From the NCBI GenBank assembly GCA_002077045.2, contig KZ111199.1, positions 1,696 through 60,707 on the forward strand: 59,012 nucleotides of DNA, given 5' to 3'. The DNA comes from Rachicladosporium sp. CCFEE 5018 (Eukaryota > Ascomycota > Dothideomycetes > Cladosporiales > Cladosporiaceae). Position 1 is the first letter of the stretch; each line of letters opens with the position of its first letter. Position numbers and translations under genes: made by a program. Below the pieces are notes generated by a model that was not told where the DNA came from, ran no database searches, and saw nothing but the letters and a program-made list of their open reading frames with translations. Positions 11,601-20,597 of this stretch are shown piece by piece.

Positions 11601-12344
11601 ATTCAGCGCCTTTATGGCTACCAGATTCAAGTCCTGGAAATTGGCGTCGCGGCTCCCGATATGGATCTCCTTGACCAGCGTAGCAAAGTAGCTAGTCATC
11701 CTCACCAACCACCCTTCCTTCCCCGCTCTGACCTCAGCACTCGTCCCGCGAGTGCTCATATGCTCTTCGTACAAGCCGTTGGGTATCATAATTTCATTCA
11801 ATGCCGCACCAAGCACCTCCAGTCGTAGTCCAGCACTCGTGTCTTCCCGATTACAGATATCCTCCGAGAGCGTCTCAAGTACGTAAAGCACAAACACTTT
11901 GTTCACGAATCCCTTCTCCTCGAAGGCCTTCTCCCATAGAGTCACAAGTAAAGAATCCATATCCATCCACTCGTCGCCCCAACATCGCTTTGCAACCTCA
12001 ACCCACAGCTGTGCAATTTTGTTTCGAATGTAAAGCTCATCCTGGACTCTGATGCCGCCGGCTAGGCACTTGATCCAATAGCGCAGCTGATCGGATTGTT
12101 TGGTGTCGTATTTGCCCCATCTGTACTTGACTGCGTACTCGAGGAGTTGAAGACCGTAGTACCTGACTGCGGTCGGTTGTGAAAAGTCGTCTGCCAGGGA
12201 GAAGCCATATTGGGGTGCGTTGTAGTCGGTCTTGATTTGCTCGAGGTATTGAAGAGCATTCTGCCGAACCTCGTTGCTAATTCGGGGGTCGAGGGTGACG
12301 GAAAGTGCTTGGTTTATCTGGGAGAGGGTCTCGTTGTTGTCCAT
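8655..12344 (-). CDS. MSN5: Karyopherin Msn5 / exportin-5 family
   Basis: A single intronless frame of 1229 residues, close to the 1224 of yeast Msn5. The N-terminus (MDNNETLSQINQALSVTLDP) and segments such as YGLQLLEYAVKYRW, YIRNKIAQLWVEVAKRCW and VLYVLETLSEDI match the importin-beta N-terminal and exportin-1/5-like HEAT-repeat regions. Helical HEAT-like sequence continues to the end. The family exports phosphorylated transcription factors and, in other organisms, small structured RNAs through nuclear pores in a Ran-GTP-dependent way. The frame stays open upstream to an ATG at 12518, adding 58 residues with no family similarity. I chose 12344 because the conserved block starts there. It is divergent from the gene at 12642, 297 bases away. 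Confidence 0.9.
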   Translation of the reverse strand: MDNNETLSQINQALSVTLDPRISNEVRQNALQYLEQIKTDYNAPQYGFSLADDFSQPTAVRYYGLQLLEYAVKYRWGKYDTKQSDQLRYWIKCLAGGIRVQDELYIRNKIAQLWVEVAKRCWGDEWMDMDSLLVTLWEKAFEEKGFVNKVFVLYVLETLSEDICNREDTSAGLRLEVLGAALNEIMIPNGLYEEHMSTRGTSAEVRAGKEGWLVRMTSYFATLVKEIHIGSRDANFQDLNLVAIKALNALKPTLAWISLKALQEIRCIDCLFVPFLTSDRSLQSAAVEAMYSLLSRPYSAHFHDNWLALVHEAMLPERIEMISNAYRDTSSSVLDGRDEVAYTLQKKMSEHLSVLADAVALHPQLTQDLDMPAFFTLLAGVLSSKSLIVSIPVLHSWTKLLAVQDTAVIDFISQALATLLEICSARLLNYEALPEDSDDPMVQFLYDDFDTMPERHAFLGNYRRYCITVIETISRQRPLEALEHVLDRTKQMLAEGPYSAARGYDRTSHVKTSLQHLEFEAQYTVVSSVLKGLVRWETDVSTLPEDSNLQSRAEQDRARASQLLQQWCSSVFDNPIDDPEVAGHVVVLISTMLRNNDYATDFVLYMIEKLLGMRIPDDPALDIYSEAVKGFETQRVMELQRLGAVYANDLLAVYPSIEAQINGLTEAHASDPRIVWAYRSLLFIIQHRATTVSADVRQERLQVTIQPVVAAWQDPALQASFASFESFCKTMGLDQLPDFYQQHRFAVVQDWGAQHLDEAGQTTQADIKNRGDLLPLRSTKALLAASTEKMPEGSEEHEIACAIWAPTLPVILPTLLQMIRNAQAYNNPLNWSHLPDELQYVVRRTLQDRFWQSGISNETKDEFYARVSGSKMSYEGFASTVRGTLRNVREQAYHILYLMTKFEEQFYGLPEFADPLAHALFDDAEYLSANHLNALVNLTTGLVQRCPPHHRARFLPPLLTRFFTTLDTKITTEWQSIIQVTVQNGGDEENLSEEMRQESVLRQLTFATVSFVAFLIDRSQPHSSRSAGKPNISELVLSDSAILEPLLLFCTHALRVRDTRSSSTICRLFTLMIPSFTADTPPAPQVRDFISTEVLKACISSLNEPYFADMQRDLASLIALIVSLYSPLTSTPSEILASLPEMSAERVAKDVKKICGAANARAQRALVLELLKGVRGVSIYEAGRIEREVGAEKKGKNGVQARFMEVEHNGLAEGREVGLEDVGGLFGDA

Positions 12345-12641
12345 GATGAATCTATGCTGTGGTAGAAGGGGAGGTGATCGATCGAACGTGAGCTGCGAAC
12401 GTCTTCCATACCACTTTATGCATTTACCGCCGTGACATGCTTGGTAAGGACTGATTGTCGTGTTGAATGTCTTATTAATGGTGATCACGAGTGAGCTCTC
12501 AACGACGCGCTTTGACACGCGCCATCACATGTTCGGTTTCATTAGATAAATTACAAATGACGTACCAGTCCACTGACAATACATTTAATGAGCGACTAGA
12601 TCTCATCAATACTCCTACACAGACGTATCATCACAGCAATC
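12345..12641. promoter_or_regulatory. divergent promoter between MSN5 and a hypothetical gene
   Basis: This 297-base gap separates two starts pointing away from each other, so it must carry both promoters. I see no recognisable operator. Part of it is the open 5' extension of the MSN5 frame. Confidence 0.5.
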
Positions 12642-13385
12642 ATGCCCAAAACTCCCAAGCCCAAGACTGTGTCTTCCCGCACCTCCCCTCTCAAAGCGCC
12701 AACCCAGTCCCTCCTCGCACCACTTCCCAAACAAGACAAAGCCAAAGACCCGAAGACCTCCCATCTATACACAGATGACAACCCGGCAACCACGATCCAC
12801 GGCACGGGCTTCAAGAACCTTGCGATAGCCAAGCACACCCTCGAGATCATCTCTCGCCGGTCGCTCACTTACCAGTTCCAGACTGTCAACACGATGTATC
12901 ATCGCGCAGCCCATCACCCCTCGGTGCGGGGAGGAACAACGGCAAGCAACGCTAACATTCGAGAGGCGATGGACTTCTTCCGGATTTGGCTGGATGAAAC
13001 GTATCCAACTGCCAAAGCCGCGTTGAGGGCGGATGGCTTCAAACCGCTGTTGAGTAAAGGCTGTGTGGCGAAGTGGCTACCTGTGTTGTACCTTGAGGGC
13101 GATCCTGATGCTAAGCTCTTTGCCGACTTCTATGTGGCATTGGGGACGGCAAAGAGGCTTGCTAATGTCCTTGTCGATGACTCGAAGCCTACAGAGGCTG
13201 ACTGTGAGGTCAAGCGGTATGCTGCTTTAGACGCACTTGTGCCCGAGGGGCGAGAGTCGGGAGCTACGTGGACTGATGCAGAGCTGTGGGTCGACGGTGA
13301 GATTGGACCCAGGAAGCCTAGCGAGCTTCATAGTAAGATGATAGCCTGGGCGTGGAGTCCACTGAGCGAGAAGAAGCTGAAGTGA
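12642..13385 (+). CDS. hypothetical protein, 247 residues
   Basis: One uninterrupted frame. The first 45 residues are basic and Pro/Lys/Thr-rich (MPKTPKPKTVSSRTSPLK). The remainder looks like a compact alpha-helical domain with YTDDNPATTIHGTGFKNLAIA, TLEIISRRSLTYQFQTVNTM, an EAMDFFRIWLDETYP helix and a C-terminal WAWSPLSEKKLK. No signal peptide, membrane segment or known motif is visible. It resembles an uncharacterised family I associate with filamentous ascomycetes, but I cannot assign a function. Its stop lies 14 bases from the convergent UTP22 stop, so the 3' untranslated regions must overlap. Confidence 0.75.
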   Translation: MPKTPKPKTVSSRTSPLKAPTQSLLAPLPKQDKAKDPKTSHLYTDDNPATTIHGTGFKNLAIAKHTLEIISRRSLTYQFQTVNTMYHRAAHHPSVRGGTTASNANIREAMDFFRIWLDETYPTAKAALRADGFKPLLSKGCVAKWLPVLYLEGDPDAKLFADFYVALGTAKRLANVLVDDSKPTEADCEVKRYAALDALVPEGRESGATWTDAELWVDGEIGPRKPSELHSKMIAWAWSPLSEKKLK

Positions 13386-13399
13386 TTGGAATCGGACGT

Positions 13400-16300
13400 T
13401 CAGCGATTGATCTGCACCCTATCAACCAAAGTACCACCAAGTCTAGCGATCTCCTTCAAAATACTCTGCTTGTCGATTTCAGCCAGCACGTCAGAATCCG
13501 CTTTCACAGGCAGAGTCGCATACTGCAAATTGACCTTCCAGGCCCTCGGCGCTGTCAAAGGACTCCACAACCCAGCGATGACCTTCCTCTCAGCACCACC
13601 GCAGAAGCATACGATTGCTGCGCCGTACAAAGTCTGCAGCTCCGTGAGGAAGTCTACGGCGGGCTGAAAGCCGACGAGTGAGGTATCTGCTGTATTCTGG
13701 ACTTCGAGGTTCTTGAATCCCTTTTCCTTAGACTTTTTGCGCGAGCCAAATGCGGCTGCGCTGAGGTGCAGGACGAAGTCGTAGTCTTCTAGAGGCGACA
13801 CGAACAGCGATGCCGGATCGAGGTCGATGCTTTGCGCCTCCACAGCTTGCATGGCAGCTCCAGCCAGCGCCGTCATCCGCCCAGCGACAACCTTCGAAGG
13901 CTGCCCATCGGTCCACGTCGTGCCATCATGGTCAACATGACTAGCCGCGAACAGCACGACTCGATTCAGCGCCGGATCGAGCTTGCGCCACGCTTCAAAG
14001 CGAGTCCGGATCGCTTGATACCCTACATCCTTCAGCTCGCCGCTACCGCTCATATCGACAATGAGCGGCTCCTCGCGCCAGTTCCACTTCGCTAGCCATG
14101 CAAGTGTTCGCAAAAAGCCGGTCTGCGTACTCGAAGGGACTGACCATGGGTATGGCTGTGTGAAGCTTCGAGCTACGAACAATTCCATGATCTCGTCCGG
14201 GATATGGTTCGAAAGCAAGTGCGAAGCGAACCACTTCTTGATCAATCTGACAGTACCGCTGAAGACAGGGGAGCGAGTGGCGAGTTGCGCGATCGCCTGA
14301 GTATGCGCGGATCCTTTCACGAAGCCACGTTTGTAACTAGCCAATGCGAGTGCGGATGTTTGCTTCGTTTTCGGGTCGAGCTCTTTCAACTTCATCTGTC
14401 GCTCTAGCATGCCTTGTTCTCGTTCGTGATGGATGCGTAGTCTGAACGCTGCGCCGTTGCCGTATGTGATGTCGAGGAAGCCTTGGTTTGAAACGTCTTC
14501 ACCTTGGTTCTCCAGTCCCATGCGGGACTGCACCGCTTCCACATTATCATTCATTAGCTCACCCAGCTTTAGCAAGAATGCCAGCTTTGTCCTCTGAACT
14601 GCCACCAAGTCATCTGGCCATCGACTTGAGCCTTCGAACTGCAAGGTCACAGCCGCCGGTGCCGCTTGCTTGATACCATGTGTGATCGATGGTGCTTCAA
14701 TTGACGCAAACCTCAGCTGCGCATCAGCGGACATGATCTGTCGGATAGACAATGGCAGCGCCTCGAGACCTCTGATATCAGTCTCAAGCTGTTTGTACGC
14801 CTCCATCAGAGGCTGGAATGGAGCAATGCCGTTGGCCTTCCGTAATAGTGGTATGCATTCATCGCCAACGAAGCGCGCACTGCCCTCTACCTGCGCACCG
14901 AAGTGTTTCCCCAGCAGATGACGGCAGACCTGTTCAACTACCAACTGCCCAGCCTCTTCAGTGGCCCAGACTAAGCTCTCGAGTATGCTGCCGTCCCTGA
15001 AACGTCGAAGCTCAGCTTTGTCGCCCCAGAATGCTCGAAACGCAGCAGCTTCGGCTTTGTTATCTGCGCTCGGTCCATGATCGACTAGTCGATGAGCATG
15101 TTCTGGGTCGACACGTAGTCCGACGGTCACGCTACCAGTCGAAGGCGGCGGGCGTGCTACACCTATGTTCCAGTCTGGAGTTGACGGTACGTGCAGGTCT
15201 ACTTCGTCAACTCGATCACCAAGTCCGCGTCGCAGCACTGCGTATAGATCACTCAATAGAGGGGAGCTGCGCTCGCGTTTGGCAGTGGCTGACTCGGCAA
15301 GTGTCGCATGAGCAAGCTCGATCAAGCAATCGTGATTCAGCAATCTGCTGGAGACTGGTGTCGTGAAAGTCGAATCGAAAGCATCGAAGTGCTGGTCCCC
15401 AAGCGCCGCTAGTGTACGTTTGGCAGTAGACTGCAGAGCTTGGTATGACCAATCAGTCATTTTGTACAATACATTGTGAGAGCGCTCAGCATCCCAGACG
15501 ACCGGCCATTCACTAGACCCCGTGAAAGACTTTGCCTCACCAACAACCAGTGGCTTCTTCCGCAGGTCTTGCAATGCCAACAGCTGTAGCGTGGCCTTGA
15601 AAAGCTGATAGCTGCTGTAGCCTGGACCTAGTAAGGCCTTGCCATTTGGCCCACCTCCTCGCAGAAGCAGGGCTACTATAACGCCCCATTCGAAGTTGCC
15701 GAAGCCACCTCGCGATATACTCGATCCGAGACGTTTGCTCTCTAGCCATAGTGAGCCCATCAGACACGCATCGCGGTATGCCGCACAGCTCGATGCGGCT
15801 TTGTGTTGCAGTACGAGATATGCTTTCATCAGCATGCAAGTCCGCAGCGAAGAGTTGTAAAGCGGCGTCGGGCTATCGTGGGCCTTGACTTGTTCGTCGT
15901 TCTTTCGTACACAGTTCTTGCTCATACCCAGCTTCTCTGCGGAGAAGACATCGTCCGCTGCTGACAGGGCGATATCGATCTGCCAGGCAGTGGCTTTCGC
16001 CGGCTTATCTGCGACGCTAGATGTTTTGCTGGTAGGCCGCACTTGAATCACGGGAAGAAGTACATTGTCGTGCATGCTACTGTACGAGACGCTGTACTCG
16101 TCCCCGTGCGCACCACTAAGCGCTGCAGCCACACAGGCGAGGTAGTACGCACGCTTATAGAAAAATCTATAGTTGAGATAGTCCTTGCACTGCAATAGAT
16201 GGGACGGCATCTGCACTACCATGTCAATCTGCAACAAAGGTCTCACTGCAGACGCAACCTTGAGGACGTGGCTACCGACCACGGTGATGTTGGCTGGCTT

Positions 16301-16903
16301 CGCATATTCGAGCTTGTAGAGCACATCCTTCGATGGACGTGGATCCGGAAATGGTATCACAATCTTCTCCTTGAACAGGGCTCGCTCGGCATCTGCAACA
16401 CTCTGCGCGGGTCTGGGTGCGATCTGCTCGATTGTTTGCTTCAATCTGTGCAGAGCGGCTTCAGCGGCGGCCTTACGCTTGCCTTGACGGGGTCGCACTC
16501 GTTCTAGCATGTCGTCCACTTGAAGTTTGAAGAGTCCACTCTTAGAAGTCCCGGACTCGTACGATCTCGAATAGCTGATCTTGTTGGCCATGGGTATTTG
16601 CTTTGGCTGTGCAGTCTTTGCAGCTCCATTGACGATAGCCTGCTCTTCTCTCGACGCGCGAGCTACGGCTTGCTCCAGGTGCACAGTAGACTCGGGCTCT
16701 TCGGCAGGGTCTTCGTCGATTCCGCCATCGTCCATTCCAAGTCCTTGCGCAGAGTCTTGTCCAACAGCCTCGGCGTTCACGCTCGTCTGCGCCGACTCAC
16801 TGCTATGCTCCTCCGACCCCGAGAAGCCAGCGAACGAGTCATCATCGTCTTCTCCAGATGATACATGTTCAAGCTTCCGTCTCTTTGCGTTGCTGGGCGC
16901 CAT
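13400..16903 (-). CDS. UTP22: U3 snoRNA-associated protein Utp22 (Nrap family)
   Basis: An intronless frame giving 1167 residues from MAPSNAKRRKLEHVSSGED; yeast Utp22 has 1237. After an acidic, low-complexity N-terminus come Nrap-family blocks: DVLYKLEYAKPANITVVGSH, YKRAYYLACVAAAL, a CMLMKAYLVLQHKA segment, SISRGGFGNFEWGVIVALLL, and C-terminal TRSPVFSGTVRLIKKWFASH with the EIMELFVARSF region. The family is a catalytically dead nucleotidyltransferase fold that works in the UTP-C subcomplex of the small-subunit processome in the nucleolus, in 18S rRNA maturation. An earlier in-frame ATG (16942) adds 13 residues; 16903 fits the basic KRRK start better. It shares a 274-base divergent promoter with cystathionine gamma-synthase. 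Confidence 0.9.
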   Translation of the reverse strand: MAPSNAKRRKLEHVSSGEDDDDSFAGFSGSEEHSSESAQTSVNAEAVGQDSAQGLGMDDGGIDEDPAEEPESTVHLEQAVARASREEQAIVNGAAKTAQPKQIPMANKISYSRSYESGTSKSGLFKLQVDDMLERVRPRQGKRKAAAEAALHRLKQTIEQIAPRPAQSVADAERALFKEKIVIPFPDPRPSKDVLYKLEYAKPANITVVGSHVLKVASAVRPLLQIDMVVQMPSHLLQCKDYLNYRFFYKRAYYLACVAAALSGAHGDEYSVSYSSMHDNVLLPVIQVRPTSKTSSVADKPAKATAWQIDIALSAADDVFSAEKLGMSKNCVRKNDEQVKAHDSPTPLYNSSLRTCMLMKAYLVLQHKAASSCAAYRDACLMGSLWLESKRLGSSISRGGFGNFEWGVIVALLLRGGGPNGKALLGPGYSSYQLFKATLQLLALQDLRKKPLVVGEAKSFTGSSEWPVVWDAERSHNVLYKMTDWSYQALQSTAKRTLAALGDQHFDAFDSTFTTPVSSRLLNHDCLIELAHATLAESATAKRERSSPLLSDLYAVLRRGLGDRVDEVDLHVPSTPDWNIGVARPPPSTGSVTVGLRVDPEHAHRLVDHGPSADNKAEAAAFRAFWGDKAELRRFRDGSILESLVWATEEAGQLVVEQVCRHLLGKHFGAQVEGSARFVGDECIPLLRKANGIAPFQPLMEAYKQLETDIRGLEALPLSIRQIMSADAQLRFASIEAPSITHGIKQAAPAAVTLQFEGSSRWPDDLVAVQRTKLAFLLKLGELMNDNVEAVQSRMGLENQGEDVSNQGFLDITYGNGAAFRLRIHHEREQGMLERQMKLKELDPKTKQTSALALASYKRGFVKGSAHTQAIAQLATRSPVFSGTVRLIKKWFASHLLSNHIPDEIMELFVARSFTQPYPWSVPSSTQTGFLRTLAWLAKWNWREEPLIVDMSGSGELKDVGYQAIRTRFEAWRKLDPALNRVVLFAASHVDHDGTTWTDGQPSKVVAGRMTALAGAAMQAVEAQSIDLDPASLFVSPLEDYDFVLHLSAAAFGSRKKSKEKGFKNLEVQNTADTSLVGFQPAVDFLTELQTLYGAAIVCFCGGAERKVIAGLWSPLTAPRAWKVNLQYATLPVKADSDVLAEIDKQSILKEIARLGGTLVDRVQINR

Positions 16904-17177
16904 GGTCGATATACAATCGCAAAGCTCGTGCTGGTGGTCCATCTACAAATTTTTGAACGTTCGCACCGAGCTTCAAACGCAGGCCCCACTTTTACTTGCG
17001 TCAGGGACGCCCACGTGGTGATAAGGTACGGGCCGACGTACTGAGAAGTCAACTGTGCTCCGGCTTCGGCATCTCGATGATAAAGTTGGTGTTTCGTCCG
17101 AGACGGCTCACGCTACATGCACGCGAATCTATAGGTTTAAGAAATATCGATTTGGCCGTCTGGACAGGAGGCTGAAG
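16904..17177. promoter_or_regulatory. divergent promoter of UTP22 and cystathionine gamma-synthase
   Basis: A 274-base region between two outward starts. It contains a CACGTG core followed three bases later by GATAAG (17020-17025), both on the side serving the sulfur gene as well as UTP22. Confidence 0.55.
17012..17017. promoter_or_regulatory. CACGTG palindrome, candidate Cbf1-type site
   Basis: A perfect CACGTG lies 161 bases before the cystathionine gamma-synthase ATG. In yeast, Cbf1 binds this core upstream of sulfur-assimilation genes together with Met4. Whether the same factor acts here is inference; a 6-base match can occur by chance. Confidence 0.4.
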
Positions 17178-19115
17178 ATGCCTGGAGCAACCCTCGCGTT
17201 CAACGACACAGTCGGCAATACCATCCCCCCCGATACCTCGCATGTGAGTCAAACCGTTGCAACTGGAAAATTGACGGATCGACTGCTGACCCTCTGTCCA
17301 GGCCGTGAGTGTCTCGCTACCGACATGGGAGTCGAACGTGGGCTACGAGAAGGGTGAGAGATGGGTCACCGACAAGATGAAATGCGGCTACCCTAGGTAA
17401 GGCTCCTAATGTTGTATGTGGCGCTTGGTGACTAACGTCCTGATAGATTCTTCATTCACCCATTGATTCAGGATCTGGCATCAACGATCGTGGCACTGCA
17501 TGGCTCGACCAAAAGCGAGAAGGCTATGCTGTTTCCCACGCACAAAGCAGCAGTACGATGTGTCGACTTCATTGTTGACAAGAATCAGACGGCAGATCAG
17601 TCACTGATTCGCATCATCGACTTCGGCCCCATAGCAGCACTGCCATCAGTAGAATCTACAGGCAAGGTACTGCCTCGAATCAGTGCCGTCATCTACCCGA
17701 ACGAGTTCTGGCCAAGCGCGAAGGTGTACTGGCAGCACAGTGGCGATGGCATCTCGAGCCGGCGTGCCGAGGTCTGTTCGAAAGCTCTCGCTGAGCATAC
17801 GATGTCGAGGCGAAGTTCACCTGGCCATTCGCCACCTCGCAAAGTCAAGGGTCCGCGACGGTACCAGAGACCCATGTCGACCGACGATGCCAGTGTCAAT
17901 ATGCCCACTAACGGGAACTTGGACGATCACGATACCAATGGAGTCAAGCAGCTGGATTCTGTGCTGTTTGTGGAAGAGCGATTCGGTCGGAATCTAGACG
18001 TCAGCTTCGCATGCGCATGCAAGCTGGCAGTCCGTAGACGCATCGCAGGATCACTGACGAACGCCAGTGAGATTCCTGAGTCTCTCAATCACGGCCCTAC
18101 TGGACACGCAGGCCGATCACGAGATGTTCCTGGCTTTTCGGTCGACGATGTGTACCTGTTTTCCACTGGCATGAATGCGATCTTCACATCGCACAGGATA
18201 ATGCGGCTCGCGCGTGGCGAGATGAAGAGCATCATGTATGGATTTCCCTATGTCGATACACTCAAGATTCTTGAAAACTGGGGAGCTGGGGTTCTGTTCT
18301 TTGGTATGTCTTCAGCCGCTGAGCTTGACGATCTGGAACGACGTCTCGGGGCTGGCGAGCGGTACCTTGCATTGTTCTGCGAGTTTCCAGGGAACCCACT
18401 ACTCACCACTCCCGATCTGAAGCGCATACGAAGACTCGCAGACAAATACGACTTCGGCGTGGTCGTCGATGAGACGATCGGCAACTTCCTCAATGTGCAC
18501 GTGCTTCCGTACGCGGACGTGGTCGTGAGCAGCTTGACCAAAATCTTCAGCGGAGATAGCAACGTGATGGGCGGATCACTCATTCTCAATCCGCGGTCAC
18601 GCTACTACGAGACACTGAAAGATGTCATGAGCGTCGAGTTCGAGGACAACCTATTCGAAGAGGACAGTGTGTATCTCGAACGCAACAGTCGGGACTTCAT
18701 CAGCCGTATCCAGCGTGTCAATTATAATGCTGAGATGGTTGCTGATACACTACGAGCGCATCCAAAGATTAAGCAGGTCAATTATCCGAAGCACAGCAGC
18801 ACTCGACAGCACTACGAGGCATGTAAGTTGCCTGACGGAGGGTATGGTGGGTTGCTGAGCTGCACGTTCTACAACTTGGACGAAGCCGCGGCTTTCTACG
18901 ATCATCTCGATACGCAGAAGGGTCCAAGTCTGGGAACCAACTTCACGCTCAGCTCGCCCTTCGTGATACTGGCCCACTTCAATGAGCTAGACTGGGCAGC
19001 TAAGTACGGATGCGACGCTAGTCTGATTCGTTTCAGTATCGGGCTGGAAGATACTGGTGCCCTGAAGGCCTCCTTCGACTCTGCGCTTGCATCCATCGGC
19101 AGCAGGGAGGACTGA
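17178..19115 (+). CDS. STR2: Cystathionine gamma-synthase (Str2-like), three exons
   Basis: Exons 17178-17243, 17302-17396 and 17447-19115 join to 609 residues, near the 639 of yeast Str2. Introns of 58 bp (GTGAGT, CAG) and 50 bp (GTAAGG, ACTAAC, TAG) are both needed to recover the conserved N-terminus HAVSVSLPTWESNVGYEKG and MKCGYPRFFIHPLI. The PLP-dependent Cys/Met metabolism domain shows FSTGMNAIF (cofactor phosphate region), EFPGNPLL, DKYDFGVVVDETIGNF (PLP-binding Asp) and SSLTKIFSGDSNVMGGS, with the Schiff-base lysine at residue 419. The enzyme joins cysteine and an activated homoserine to make cystathionine in trans-sulfuration. A Ser/Pro/Arg-rich insertion (about residues 180-230) separates the N-terminal part from the catalytic fold. 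Its last 114 bases reappear after the N run. Confidence 0.93.
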
Positions 19116-19154
19116 ACTCTGAAGTCTGGAGCGCTAAGCTTCATTGCGTACTGC

Positions 19155-20219
19155 TCAATTCTGCGTCAACAATCCGAAGACCAGCTTGTCACCACATCCA
19201 GCACCTGCAGTATCCCTCAGATACGCCATCACCTCTCTCGGCCCACCATAGCCCCCGAAAGGAGCGCCTTCTCCCAGCGGGATCGCGAAATGCCCCACAT
19301 TACCGGGCAAAAGTACCATTGCCTGCACCTGATCGACGTCCAGCTCTCGCTCTTCACCAGCCTCGCACACAACCTCCCGCCACTGCTCCCGCCATCGCAC
19401 GCTCGTCCTCGGATCTAGCTGCCTTAGACCATTCTCCACGACCTTCTTCCTCTCCTTGTAAGTCTTGACTTGCAGGATCTGCGTCAAGGCCCGGACATTA
19501 GTGAGTGCGAGATACCACTCAAAAGTCGCTAGATCCAGCGCATCACTATGCCATCCGCGGAGCGTACGTTCCAGGAAGCCCGCATATGAAGGGCGGTGGA
19601 GCAGCTGCTGGACTAGCCAGGAGATAAATGGGAGGGCGGACTTGGCTGCTTGATAGTGAGCGGGTGGATACATTGTCTCGAAGTATGAGAAGTCGAGCTC
19701 CGAGAGCTGCTCGGTGGGAGGATGGCGGAGCCCTTTGAAGCATTGCGACCAGTAGTCGCTGAGTACCGATAAGGATAGCGTGAGGCCCTCGTGAAGGTCG
19801 TCGAGGCTGGCTCCCCAGCCGAGTCGTACGTAGTGATCATTCAAACTCGCCGTATGCGGTAGAATCTCCTTGATCAGATACTTCGCAATCGCCTTTACGC
19901 ATTTCCCAACCTCAGCCCTCCTCCTCCGTTGATTCAGAATGTAGGCATATGTCACAGGGTTTCGGGGTGGACTTATAGCGAGCTGGAAAGGCGCGACGTG
20001 CAGGGTGTAGCATCTCCGAGGTATTTCGCCCGACCAGAGCAGATTGTTCGAGTGTTGGTTCCAGAGCCGAGCATTAGCCAGATCAGCCCAGGAGAGTTGT
20101 GCGAAGATTGCGGAGAGGAGCTCGATGGGTAGGCCGAGGAGACCTGTTGCACTGTCTCCGAATGGTGTCTTGATGGGCTGCTCGAGGCACGAGTCGTTCC
20201 GGGCTTCAGTTGATGCCAT
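19155..20219 (-). CDS. F-box protein, copy 1
   Basis: A single-exon protein of 354 residues. An F-box lies near residues 26-60 (GLLGLPIELLSAIFAQLSWA followed by DLANARLWNQ), the Skp1-binding motif of SCF ubiquitin ligases. The rest is largely helical with no recognised substrate-binding repeats such as WD40 or LRR, so the target is unknown. It is convergent with cystathionine gamma-synthase (39 bases between stops). The second copy differs at 12 of 354 residues. Confidence 0.8.
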   Translation of the reverse strand: MASTEARNDSCLEQPIKTPFGDSATGLLGLPIELLSAIFAQLSWADLANARLWNQHSNNLLWSGEIPRRCYTLHVAPFQLAISPPRNPVTYAYILNQRRRRAEVGKCVKAIAKYLIKEILPHTASLNDHYVRLGWGASLDDLHEGLTLSLSVLSDYWSQCFKGLRHPPTEQLSELDFSYFETMYPPAHYQAAKSALPFISWLVQQLLHRPSYAGFLERTLRGWHSDALDLATFEWYLALTNVRALTQILQVKTYKERKKVVENGLRQLDPRTSVRWREQWREVVCEAGEERELDVDQVQAMVLLPGNVGHFAIPLGEGAPFGGYGGPREVMAYLRDTAGAGCGDKLVFGLLTQN

Positions 20220-20597
20220 CGGAAATCACCCAGAACAGTAGAATGCAGATACCGAGGAACGAGATGTGAGGAATTGACACTGTATCACTACGAGAAACAT
20301 TGCCCATATGCCGCGCGACACGATGGTAGTCTGGTAGACAAACTCCAATACGAATGGACATAGTTCATGCTGTAGCAATGGCGGAGCTACCACATCGGGC
20401 GTTGCCGATAAATCACTGGCGCAATACGTGAGTTCGACTGACAGCTTCCCTTGCTACGTGCTGAAGTTGACTCGGCCGTTAAATAAAAGCATCGCAGTGA
20501 GACTACGGCACGCCAGGACCGATAAGGCAAGCAGTAGCCTTCGTAGAAAATGAAATGAATGTACTATCAGCTGTGATGAGCACTCTAGATCCATCCT
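20220..20597. other. intergenic: F-box promoter and SUR7-like 3' flank
   Basis: Both neighbours are on the minus strand, so this holds the F-box promoter and the SUR7-like gene's downstream region. An AT-rich TTAAATAAAA lies at 20479-20488. Otherwise nothing recognisable; conserved with few changes in copy 2. Confidence 0.4.
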
